Below, in pieces: positions 27,126 to 35,248 of a stretch of DNA of 64,000 nucleotides. The translations under genes and the position numbers were made by a program. The notes under the pieces were generated by a model. It was not told the DNA's origin and made no database searches. It saw nothing but the letters and a program-made list of their open reading frames with translations. Source of the stretch: Paludibacteraceae bacterium (GTDB lineage Bacteria; Bacteroidota; Bacteroidia; Bacteroidales; Paludibacteraceae); the NCBI GenBank assembly GCA_016937795.1, contig JAFGVV010000066.1, positions 1 to 64,000 on the forward strand. The letters are read 5' to 3'. Each line of letters begins with the position of its first letter. Within the stretch, counting starts at the first letter, position 1.

Positions 27126-29975
27126 ATGAAAGACACATTAATGCCCAGACACATTGGGATTTCTGAAAACGACGAAAAGGCGATGCTTCAGGAAATTGGA
27201 TTAGACAATATCGATGCGCTTATCGATCAGACGATTCCGGCAAACATTTGCCTCGAAGGAGTGCTGGATCTCCCCGAGCCTATGTCGGAATATCAGTATG
27301 CAAAGCACATTGCCGCACTTGCTTCAAAAAACAAACAATTCACAACTTATATTGGTCAGGGATGGTACAATACCATTTTGCCGGCTGTTATTCAGCGTAA
27401 TATTTTCGAAAATCCATCCTGGTACACTTCATACACACCTTATCAGGCCGAAATTTCGCAGGGACGACTCGAAGCGTTGCTCAATTTTCAGACTGCCGTG
27501 TCTGACTTTACCGGACTTCCACTCGCCAATGCGTCATTGCTCGACGAAGCTACTGCTGCTGCCGAAGCCATGACCATGATGTACAATCTTCGTAGCCGCG
27601 ATCAGGTGAAAAACGGAGTGAATACACTTTTCGTTGACGAGAAAGTTTTTCCGCAAACACTGGCTGTATTGCACACCAGAGCTTCGGTGCAGGGAATTGA
27701 AATTGAAACTGGCAACTACGCACTTTATAAATTCAGCGATAAAAACTTTGGCGCCATTGTGCAATATCCAAATGCCGATGGAGGAATCGAAAACTACAGC
27801 GATTTTGCCGCACAGGTTCATGGTGCAGGCGCAAAACTGGCTGTGGCTGCCGATGTTTTGAGTCTGGCATTGCTCACGCCTCCGGGCGAATGGGGCGCCG
27901 ACATTGTGTTTGGTTCTACTCAGCGTTGGGGAATCCCGATGAATTATGGTGGTCCGGCGGCTGCATATTTTGCAACACGCGAAGAATTTAAACGCGACAT
28001 TCCCGGTCGTATCATTGGTATAAGCAAGGATGCCAGTGGAAAACCGGCACTTCGTATGGCGCTGCAAACCCGCGAACAGCACATCAAACGCGAAAAAGCA
28101 ACTTCAAATATCTGTACCGCACAGGCTTTGTTGGCTTCGATGGCCGGTATGTACACCGTATATCACGGGGCAGAAGGGATTAAATATATTGCAGGACGCA
28201 TTCATGCCATTGCCACTTATCTGAACGAAATTTTGCCTGTGTATGGCTATTCGCAGGAAAACGAAAACTTTTTCGATACGCTGAAAATTTCGCTTCCCGA
28301 AGATATTTCTTTGGAGAAATTCCGAGCTACAGTACTTGCAAACGAAGTAAACTTCCGCTATTTCGAAAGCGGAGAAATTGGTTTGAGCATTGACGAAACA
28401 ACTGACATCGAAGATTTGAACAGACTGATTGAGGTTTTTGCCGAAGCAGCCGGAAATAGTCCTGTATTTGCTGAGGTGGAAGATGTGGAAGGTCTTCAGT
28501 CGTTCGACGAAAGTTTTGAGCGCAAATCGGAGTATCTGACTTTCGATGTATTCAAAAAATATCACAGCGAAACCGAAATGATGCGTTACATTAAAAAACT
28601 GGAACGTCGCGACATTTCACTTACACATTCAATGATTTCGCTGGGTTCGTGTACAATGAAACTGAATGCTGCTTCGGAAATGCTTCCGCTGAGCCGCCCG
28701 GAATTCAACAGCATTCACCCACTGACTCCGGCCGACCAAACCGAAGGTTACAACGAACTTATCAGCGAACTTGAGTCGTATCTTTCAATAATTACAGGCT
28801 TTGATGCCTGCAGTCTGCAACCAAACTCGGGCGCTTCCGGCGAATTTGCCGGACTTATCACCATTAAATCCTATCTTATTTCGAAAGGTGAAACGCAGCG
28901 TAAAACTGTGCTTATTCCTGCTTCGGCGCATGGTACAAATCCAGCCTCGGCAGCGCAGGCCGGTCTCGATATTGTGGTGGTGAAATGTGACGAAGGTGGA
29001 AATACCGATTTGGCCGACTGGAAAGCAAAAGCAGAACAGTACAAAGACACTTTGCTCGGCTGTATGATTACTTATCCTTCGACACACGGAATTTTTGAAG
29101 GAACAATTCGCGAAATGTGCGATATTATTCATGCCAATGGCGGACAGGTTTATTTGGATGGCGCAAACATGAATGCGCAGGTGGGACTTACCAATCCGGG
29201 AACAATCGGGGCGGATGTGTGTCACCTGAATCTGCACAAAACATTTGCTATTCCGCATGGTGGTGGCGGTCCCGGTGTGGGTCCGATTTGTGTGGCTGCG
29301 CATCTTACGCCGTTCCTGCCAAGTAAATCGTTTGGAAAAAATACTGTTTCGGCAGCGCCTTACGGTAGCGCAGGCGTGTTGCCAATTACGTACGGTTATA
29401 TCCGAATGTTGGGTGAAGAAGGGCTTACCGCTTCGACAAAAGCAGCCATTCTGAATGCTAATTATTTAGCCGAAAAGCTGAAGAACAGTTATGGAATTCT
29501 TTATACAGGCGAAAATGGTCGCGTGGGTCACGAACTTATTCTGGAATGTCGCAATTTCAAAGCTACTTCAGGAGTTACTGAAACCGACATTGCCAAACGT
29601 CTTATGGATTACGGATTTCATGCACCCACACTTTCGTTCCCTGTGCACGGTACTTTAATGATTGAACCAACCGAAAGCGAATCGAAGGCAGAACTCGACC
29701 GTTTTGCACAGGCTATGCTTCAGATTTTCGACGAAATAAAAGAAGTGGAAAATGGCTCAGCCGACAAAATAGATAATGTGCTTATGAATGCTCCACATCC
29801 CGAATACAGTATTGTGGCTGACGAATGGAATCACAGCTACAGCCGTACAAAAGCTGCTTATCCGACAGATTGGGTGGCCGAAAATAAATTCTGGGTAAAT
29901 GTGGCTCGTGTGGACAATGCGTTTGGCGACCGCAACTTAGTTTGTACCTGTCGTCCTACAACCGATTGGGAGTAA
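27126..29975 (+). CDS. gcvP: Glycine dehydrogenase (decarboxylating), P protein
   Basis: A 949-residue full-length P protein of the glycine cleavage system. It decarboxylates glycine and passes the aminomethyl group to lipoyl-GcvH. It is a single fused chain (both GcvPA- and GcvPB-like halves) starting with the typical RHIGISENDEKAML. Other landmarks are GWYNTILPAVIQRNI, TPYQAEISQGRLEALLNFQ, GSCTMKLNAASEM and the PLP-lysine segment LNLHKTFAIPHGGGGPG (Lys near 704). It has its own promoter and leader, and a terminator follows; gcvT and gcvH are not in the window. Confidence 0.97.
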   Translation: MKDTLMPRHIGISENDEKAMLQEIGLDNIDALIDQTIPANICLEGVLDLPEPMSEYQYAKHIAALASKNKQFTTYIGQGWYNTILPAVIQRNIFENPSWYTSYTPYQAEISQGRLEALLNFQTAVSDFTGLPLANASLLDEATAAAEAMTMMYNLRSRDQVKNGVNTLFVDEKVFPQTLAVLHTRASVQGIEIETGNYALYKFSDKNFGAIVQYPNADGGIENYSDFAAQVHGAGAKLAVAADVLSLALLTPPGEWGADIVFGSTQRWGIPMNYGGPAAAYFATREEFKRDIPGRIIGISKDASGKPALRMALQTREQHIKREKATSNICTAQALLASMAGMYTVYHGAEGIKYIAGRIHAIATYLNEILPVYGYSQENENFFDTLKISLPEDISLEKFRATVLANEVNFRYFESGEIGLSIDETTDIEDLNRLIEVFAEAAGNSPVFAEVEDVEGLQSFDESFERKSEYLTFDVFKKYHSETEMMRYIKKLERRDISLTHSMISLGSCTMKLNAASEMLPLSRPEFNSIHPLTPADQTEGYNELISELESYLSIITGFDACSLQPNSGASGEFAGLITIKSYLISKGETQRKTVLIPASAHGTNPASAAQAGLDIVVVKCDEGGNTDLADWKAKAEQYKDTLLGCMITYPSTHGIFEGTIREMCDIIHANGGQVYLDGANMNAQVGLTNPGTIGADVCHLNLHKTFAIPHGGGGPGVGPICVAAHLTPFLPSKSFGKNTVSAAPYGSAGVLPITYGYIRMLGEEGLTASTKAAILNANYLAEKLKNSYGILYTGENGRVGHELILECRNFKATSGVTETDIAKRLMDYGFHAPTLSFPVHGTLMIEPTESESKAELDRFAQAMLQIFDEIKEVENGSADKIDNVLMNAPHPEYSIVADEWNHSYSRTKAAYPTDWVAENKFWVNVARVDNAFGDRNLVCTCRPTTDWE

Positions 29976-30006
29976 ACAATTTATTTTGTTGAATTAGATA
30001 ATTTGA

Positions 30007-30044
30007 ATCCCCGTTTATCAGAGATGATAAACGGGGATTTATTC
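30007..30044. terminator. Terminator hairpin between gcvP and argH
   Basis: A 14-bp perfect stem (30007-30020 with 30025-30038) with a GAGA loop, then TTTATT. The genes converge and the stem is flanked on both sides by AT-rich sequence, so it may work in both directions. The remaining 100 bases to argH hold nothing recognisable. Confidence 0.75.
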
Positions 30045-30148
30045 ATATGTTTGCTTAAATTATCACTCCGAAAGCCCTTTTGAATTTATTCATCCGGCTA
30101 AAGCGAGACATGTTAGGCTGGAGGGTTTGCGGGCTGATTTATGGCTAA

Positions 30149-31507
30149 TTAAGCTAATAAATCAGCAATTGCCTTATCCATTTTTTCGAAAGCAAATTGT
30201 TTGAAAATGTCTTTCTGGTAAGTGCAAATCTCATCATTGCACAAATTTCCTATGCTACCTTCATGTGTGTGTTGCACGTTTTTGTCAGGGACGAACTGCC
30301 CGGCCTCAATGTCGAGTCCAACCTTTTTGTAAGCATCTCGAAATGGGGTTCCCTCCAATACCAGGCGATTCACTTCTTCTACACTGAAAAGATAATCATA
30401 ACGTTTATCGTTAAGGACGTTTTTGTTTACTTCTACTCTTTCCATCATCATGGCTGTCATTTCAATACAATCGCGCAATCCGGCAAAAGCCGGTACAAAA
30501 ATTTCTTTGATAATTTGCAAATCGCGGAAATATCCTGATGGAAGATTGTTGGTAATCATTGCAACCTGCTGCGGCAAAGCTTGTATTTTATTGCATTTGG
30601 CACGGGTGAGTTCAAATACATCAGGGTTTTTTTTGTGCGGCATAATGCTCGACCCGGTTGTAAACTCATCGGCCAATTTGATGAAACCGAAATTCTGCGA
30701 AGTATATAAGCAAGCATCAAAAGCTAATTTGGAAATAGTGGCAGCCACACCCGAAAGAGCATTGGCTACTGTACGTTCCATTTTTCCACGTCCCATTTGT
30801 GCATACACCACATTGTAATTCATAGTGGCAAAGCCCAATAAATCAGTTGTCATTTGACGGTTGAGCGGGAACGATGAGCCATAGCCCGCAGCCGAACCCA
30901 ACGGGTTGCGGTTGGTGATATGCCAGGCTGATAAAAGCGTTTGAAGATCGTCGGCTAAGCTCTCGGCATAGGCGCCAAACCAAAGTCCAAACGACGAAGG
31001 CATTGCTACCTGCAAATGTGTGTACCCTGGCAGAAGCACATCTTTGTACCGATTGCTCTGCGAAATCAATACATCAAACAAATGATTAATGGATAGCACT
31101 GTTTTGCGAATTTCTTCGCGCGCAAAGAGTTTTAAGTCCACAAGCACCTGATCGTTGCGCGAACGACCACTGTGAATCTTTTTACCCACATCGCCTAATT
31201 TGCGTGTGAGCATAAGCTCTACTTGCGAGTGTACATCTTCTACTCCTTCTTCGATGATAAATTCACCTGAAACAGCAATTTTATATATTGCTTTCAACTC
31301 GTCAAGCAAACTTTTAAGTTCTTCATTTTTCAACAAACCTACCGACTCGAGCATGGTGATATGGGCCATTGAACCCAGTATGTCGTAAGACGCTAAATAT
31401 AAATCCATTTCTCTGTCGAGACCAACCGTGTATGCTTCAATTCGGTCGTTGACTTTTGTGTTTTTTTCCCAGAGTTTCGACATTTTCTGTTTTTTTTGTT
31501 TAATCAT
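30149..31507 (-). CDS. argH: Argininosuccinate lyase
   Basis: A 452-residue member of the fumarase/aspartase superfamily that splits argininosuccinate into arginine and fumarate, the last step of arginine synthesis. Seen are the N-terminal LWEKNTKVNDRIEAYTVG, the HSGRSRNDQ motif, the catalytic-His region PGYTHLQVAMP, and the signature GSSIMPHKKNPD (about residues 285-296). The true start may be the Met at 31483 (MSKLWEKN), because the first eight residues are Lys/Gln-rich and not conserved. It follows the SRPBCC gene by 13 bases and so is third in a pyrE-SRPBCC-argH unit, away from the other arginine genes at 46-51 kb. Confidence 0.95.
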   Translation of the reverse strand: MIKQKKQKMSKLWEKNTKVNDRIEAYTVGLDREMDLYLASYDILGSMAHITMLESVGLLKNEELKSLLDELKAIYKIAVSGEFIIEEGVEDVHSQVELMLTRKLGDVGKKIHSGRSRNDQVLVDLKLFAREEIRKTVLSINHLFDVLISQSNRYKDVLLPGYTHLQVAMPSSFGLWFGAYAESLADDLQTLLSAWHITNRNPLGSAAGYGSSFPLNRQMTTDLLGFATMNYNVVYAQMGRGKMERTVANALSGVAATISKLAFDACLYTSQNFGFIKLADEFTTGSSIMPHKKNPDVFELTRAKCNKIQALPQQVAMITNNLPSGYFRDLQIIKEIFVPAFAGLRDCIEMTAMMMERVEVNKNVLNDKRYDYLFSVEEVNRLVLEGTPFRDAYKKVGLDIEAGQFVPDKNVQHTHEGSIGNLCNDEICTYQKDIFKQFAFEKMDKAIADLLA

Positions 31508-31520
31508 TCAATTCGAAGTA

Positions 31521-31937
31521 CTACTTGCTAAGTGTTTTTGCAAGTGCATCGGCTATTGCATTTATGCCCGATTTTAGTTTCTTGTCGAGCATCATTTTTA
31601 TCATAGCAGGTAGCTCAGCTTTGAGTGTAAGCTTCATTTTGGTGTCGTTTTCGGCTATCTCTTTTATCTGAATCCATATGTTGATAAGAATGGGTGAGTT
31701 TTCCGATTCGAGTTTAATGGTTTTAAAAGCTTCTCTTTCGACAATGCGAAAACCTATTCGCCCATATGCTTCTACACCAAAACTACACGAATCGGTATCG
31801 AACTGCAAGTCCTTAACCTTTTCATTTAGTTCAGGATTTTCCGCAATGCGGCTCAAATTATTCAGGTCGCTTAGTATGCCAAAAACCATTTCTTCGCCCG
31901 AAGAAATGGTTTTAATATCACTTTCGTATGTTGTCAT
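31521..31937 (-). CDS. SRPBCC-fold protein, function unknown
   Basis: A 138-residue soluble protein with the pattern of the START/polyketide-cyclase-like fold: an N-terminal strand, two short helices (EEMVFGILSDLNNLSRI), curved antiparallel strands and a long C-terminal helix (AMIKMMLDKKLKSGINAIADAL). No active site can be named. As I recall, this small gene is often found between pyrE and argH in Bacteroidales, so its link to them may be conserved, but its ligand is unknown. Confidence 0.75.
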   Translation of the reverse strand: MTTYESDIKTISSGEEMVFGILSDLNNLSRIAENPELNEKVKDLQFDTDSCSFGVEAYGRIGFRIVEREAFKTIKLESENSPILINIWIQIKEIAENDTKMKLTLKAELPAMIKMMLDKKLKSGINAIADALAKTLSK

Positions 31938-32028
31938 GCGATATTTTTATTTTTTTAGTATTTGTGCCGAAGGGGTTTTAGTTGCCTTGCGGGCTGTCAT
32001 ACAATTAATATTCTGAACTCCGATAAAT

Positions 32029-32670
32029 TCAATGTATATCTTTTTTCCATTGTGATGGATTTACACGCCATTGTTTGAGCGTATCAATGTCGGCTTCAGC
32101 AATATATTTAGTTGCTAAGGCTTCGTTTAATACAGCATCGTAGCTGCAAAGGGTATGAAGTTTTACTTTTGCCGCTTTAAACTTTTGTTCTGCTTCTGGG
32201 AAACCGTACGAGAATATGGCAATCATACCCAGCACTTCCGAGCCATCTTTACGAATTGCTTCTACTGCTTTCAGACTGCTTCCGCCTGTGGATATAAGGT
32301 CTTCAATCACAACTACTTTTTGCCCGGGGCGTAAATCGCCTTCTATCAGGTTTTCCAATCCATGATCTTTGGGGGTAGGGCGGATATAGATGAATGGAAG
32401 TCCGAGAGCATCGGCCACCAAAGCCCCCTGAGCAATAGCGCCTGTAGCTACACCTGCAATTACTTCTACATCCGGATAAAGTTCCAGAATTAAACGGCTG
32501 ATTTCTATTTTTACATATGTGCGGATTTGCGGATACGACAGAGTTTTACGATTGTCGCAATATATCGGCGATTTCCAACCTGAAGCCCATGTAAATGGGT
32601 TACGGGGTTGTAACTTAACTGCTTTAATACGGAGTAGTTTTTCAGCTACAGCTTTTTCTAATGTTTTCAT
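32029..32670 (-). CDS. pyrE: Orotate phosphoribosyltransferase
   Basis: A 213-residue enzyme joining orotate and PRPP to OMP in UMP synthesis. The PRPP-binding motif VVVIEDLISTGGSS (about residues 119-132) is complete. The flexible-loop region RPTPKDHGLENLIEG and the N-terminal KLQPRNPFTWASGWKSPIYC are typical of bacterial PyrE. It is the first gene of the leftward unit, with a promoter at 32759-32767. Confidence 0.95.
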   Translation of the reverse strand: MKTLEKAVAEKLLRIKAVKLQPRNPFTWASGWKSPIYCDNRKTLSYPQIRTYVKIEISRLILELYPDVEVIAGVATGAIAQGALVADALGLPFIYIRPTPKDHGLENLIEGDLRPGQKVVVIEDLISTGGSSLKAVEAIRKDGSEVLGMIAIFSYGFPEAEQKFKAAKVKLHTLCSYDAVLNEALATKYIAEADIDTLKQWRVNPSQWKKDIH

Positions 32671-32758
32671 TTTTAATAATATACTAATTTGAAATTTTCA
32701 AATATGCCTTTTGGCAGGACACAATCTATACCTTGTTCGAAGTCTGTGATTTCGAAAT

Positions 32759-32767
32759 GCAAAGTTA
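32759..32767 (-). promoter_or_regulatory. Promoter -7 box for pyrE-SRPBCC-argH
   Basis: Reads TAACTTTGC on the minus strand, an exact TAnnTTTGC match, about 90 bases upstream of the pyrE start. Confidence 0.55.
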
Positions 32768-32920
32768 AGCAAACAATTTTAGTCAGGAAACATAAAAAAC
32801 CATATTTTAAAACATTATTTACCTGAATAAAAATCATATAATCTTTTGTGCAAATGCATATTCAGAGATAAACGTGACATATTTATTTGTTTTTTATGTC
32901 AAATTATTAAACCACAAAAA

Positions 32921-33316
32921 ATGTTCTATCTTTGCAATGTGAAACTTCATATCCGACACATAGCCATTATTCTTTCTGTAGTATTTTTTACGATACTGTC
33001 AGGAAGCATTATATTAACTCCCCACAAAGTGAGCGTGTCGAAGCATCAAAACGCCTATGTTCAGGATAAACAGTTTGCATTCGAAGCTCCCGACTATTCG
33101 GTAACGGCTTCGGGTTACGAACAAACCCGCATACCTGTTCAGTTCAGCAATCTGCATTTGAGAAAAACGGGAAACTCTGATTTTCTGCGAAATCTTTACT
33201 TCTCGAACAATGTGGATAAAAAACTTGGTATTTCGCTGATCAACTTCTATAGGAAACATTCACTCAACGAATCTTCAGGGTATTATTTATACCACATTCG
33301 CAAATTACTTATTTAG
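32921..33316 (+). CDS. Small exported or membrane-anchored protein, unknown
   Basis: From the ATG at 32921 the frame codes for 131 residues: one hydrophobic N-terminal segment (HIAIILSVVFFTILSGSIIL) and a polar remainder with no family I recognise. The start is doubtful. The first codons overlap a perfect promoter box (TATCTTTGC, 32927-32935), which would place the RNA start near 32940, right at an in-frame GTG at 32939. No in-frame ATG exists downstream. Either the mRNA is nearly leaderless from the GTG, or the box is fortuitous. Confidence 0.45.
   Translation: MFYLCNVKLHIRHIAIILSVVFFTILSGSIILTPHKVSVSKHQNAYVQDKQFAFEAPDYSVTASGYEQTRIPVQFSNLHLRKTGNSDFLRNLYFSNNVDKKLGISLINFYRKHSLNESSGYYLYHIRKLLI
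32927..32935 (+). promoter_or_regulatory. Promoter -7 box overlapping the apparent start of the small orphan gene
   Basis: TATCTTTGC, an exact consensus match, lies inside the first codons of the longest ATG-started frame. See the gene entry for the conflict this creates. Confidence 0.45.
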
Positions 33317-33532
33317 CAATTCCTCACCCTTGCGAGAATTATTTCTGTAAGTACTTTCAGGTGCCTAAAGAAATGATTACACTCTCATTTTACTTTACTT
33401 CATTGTGAACCGGATTTCCGTATTTGAATAAATACTGGAAATCAATGCGCCACAAAGTTGTAATCGCTTGTTAAATTCATTCAAAACATAAAACAGTAGT
33501 CGGTATCCGGCGATAAAAATTTACTATATCTT

Positions 33533-34054
33533 ATGGACAAAAATATATCGATTGAACAATACCTCAATCAACCAGAAAACAAAGAAATCGTTGCAAAAAA
33601 GAAATCTCCGGTTACATCAATCATTATTTTGATATGTGGAATCGCACTGATTGTGGCCAGTGCGCTACTTAAAGAAGTTGCGTCGGGTCTGGTTTTTCCA
33701 CTTATTATCACCCTGGCTTCAATCATAAGTGTATGGGGTGTTTTTGCATTTTCGTTTCGCAAGAAAAGATATTATGTGAGTGCTACCGGACAGGAAATTA
33801 AAGTAAAAGAATATCTTTTCAATATAAAAGACCGCGATAAACTGGTAAGAATGGTTGAAAATTCGGATTTCAACGCTGTTGAGAAACTTGAAAAGACTGC
33901 GCAGGACAGTCTGAAGCTTAAAATCGCGACCACAGCCGACCATAATTATTGTTTGGCACAGGTAGTAGTATTTATACCATACGAGTTTGTAAACGCTACA
34001 ATCCTTGTAAAAATACCTTCGGACAAGGCTAAAACTTTGTTTGCCAACATCTGA
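33533..34054 (+). CDS. Two-pass membrane protein, unknown
   Basis: A 173-residue protein. A 27-residue polar N-terminus leads to two adjacent membrane helices (TSIIILICGIALIVASALL and VFPLIITLASIISVWGVFAF), then a basic FRKKRYY boundary and a cytoplasmic-looking domain of about 95 residues (ATGQEIKVKEYLFNIKDRDK onward). I do not recognise the family. It has its own 216-base upstream gap with no consensus -7 box and is followed by a terminator at 34124. Confidence 0.65.
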   Translation: MDKNISIEQYLNQPENKEIVAKKKSPVTSIIILICGIALIVASALLKEVASGLVFPLIITLASIISVWGVFAFSFRKKRYYVSATGQEIKVKEYLFNIKDRDKLVRMVENSDFNAVEKLEKTAQDSLKLKIATTADHNYCLAQVVVFIPYEFVNATILVKIPSDKAKTLFANI

Positions 34055-34123
34055 ATAGTGCCATAAACGGAAATAAATTTACAATTAATAAATCGTAAGA
34101 ATACTTTTTAATTCCTGTTTGCC

Positions 34124-34168
34124 CGACCTGTTAACGCTATCATAAATGTGCAATGACAGGTCGTTTTT
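34124..34168 (+). terminator. Terminator after the two-pass membrane protein gene
   Basis: CGACCTGT (34124-34131) pairs with ACAGGTCG (34156-34163), loop of 24 bases, followed by five T. Confidence 0.65.
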
Positions 34169-34309
34169 AATATGGCCAGTATCAGGATGTAATACAAGAT
34201 GAGCGAAACAGGAAGAAAAAAGCCGCAAATCTTTTACAAATATTCATATCCTAAAAACTTTATTTGCTAAAGAACTGTTTTCACAATATAGAACTAAAAA
34301 AATACCATC

Positions 34310-35163
34310 ATGAAAAAAACAAGGAGATTAATGGCAGCAATTGCCATAATTCTGGCTGTAAATGTAAGTGGATGGAGGTATGGTGGGGTTACTAACATTA
34401 ATGCCGCTCAGACAGCCCTGATAAACTGGTCGGCGGGAGGCGAAGGAACGGACTATTTAGCGTATTTGCTAATTATAAAAGTGGTACGACGGCATGGGAC
34501 AATTCACTTGATATTGGCTATGGCTTTATGAATCAGGATGTGTCTGGTTATAAGAAAACTGATGACAAGGTTGATTTCTTATCGAAATATGGTCGAAAAG
34601 CGTTTAAGGATTTTTATTATAGTGCTTTGGTGAATTTTAAAACCCAGTTTACGCCCGGTTATAATACTAATAATGTAAAAATATCAAATCTTTTAGCACC
34701 AGCTTATACTCTTGCAGCCATCGGTATGAATTATAAGCCCAATAGTTACTTTAATGTGTTTTTGGCACCAGTTACAGGTAAGTTGACTATTGTGAACGAT
34801 ACTGCACTGTCGAATATTGGTGCATTTGGGGTAACTCCTGGTGAAAAAACCCGTTCTGAGTTTGGGGGGTATGCCCGATTGATTTATTCGCGCAATGACT
34901 TTAAAACCGAGCTGCTTAAAAATGTGGCATTTACTACCAAACTCGATTTGTTTTCGAATTTTCTCAATAAACCTCAAAATGTTGATGTGAGTTGGGAGAC
35001 TTTAATTGCAATGAAGGTAAACAAATATCTTTCGGTTAATCTGAATACACATTTGCTTTTTGATGCTGATACCAAGCTTGACACGAATAACGATGGTACC
35101 CCGGACAAAGCCAAGCTGCAGTTTAAAGAAATTCTGGGGCTGGGTTTTTCCTATAAATTTTGA
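34310..35163 (+). pseudogene. DUF3078 family protein, frameshifted
   Basis: Two overlapping pieces in different frames make one DUF3078 protein. The first (34310-34531) gives a signal-like N-terminus and GWRYGGVTNINAAQTALINW plus SAGGEGTD, then loses homology. Near 34463-34465 a switch to the frame of 34528-35163 restores the family sequence (FANYKSGTTAWDNSLDIGYG, then DKVDFLSKYGRKAF, TPGYN, PITGK-like APVTGKLTIVND). One missing base near codon 52 explains this. The stretch around it also looks a few residues shorter than family members. DUF3078 proteins are predicted outer-membrane beta-barrels of unknown role. It is an indel mutation or an assembly error. It has a near-consensus promoter (TTTATTTGC, 34259-34267) and a terminator, so the gene environment is intact. 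Confidence 0.75.
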
Positions 35164-35186
35164 TATATTGGTTTTCTTAAACACAC

Positions 35187-35216
35187 AAAAGCCTTACCGG
35201 AAACGGTAAGGCTTTT
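35187..35216. terminator. Bidirectional terminator between the DUF3078 gene and secDF
   Basis: A perfect 13-bp stem (35187-35199 with 35204-35216) with a GAAA loop, flanked by A4 on the left and T4 on the right. It suits the two convergent genes. Confidence 0.8.
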
Positions 35217-35248
35217 GTCGCTTTTATAAGAAACATAAACTTGATTAA

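Noticed and set aside
34528..35163. An independent 211-residue gene
   Set aside because: It lacks a signal peptide and begins in the middle of the DUF3078 domain; the upstream frame supplies the missing start, so it is part of a frameshifted gene.
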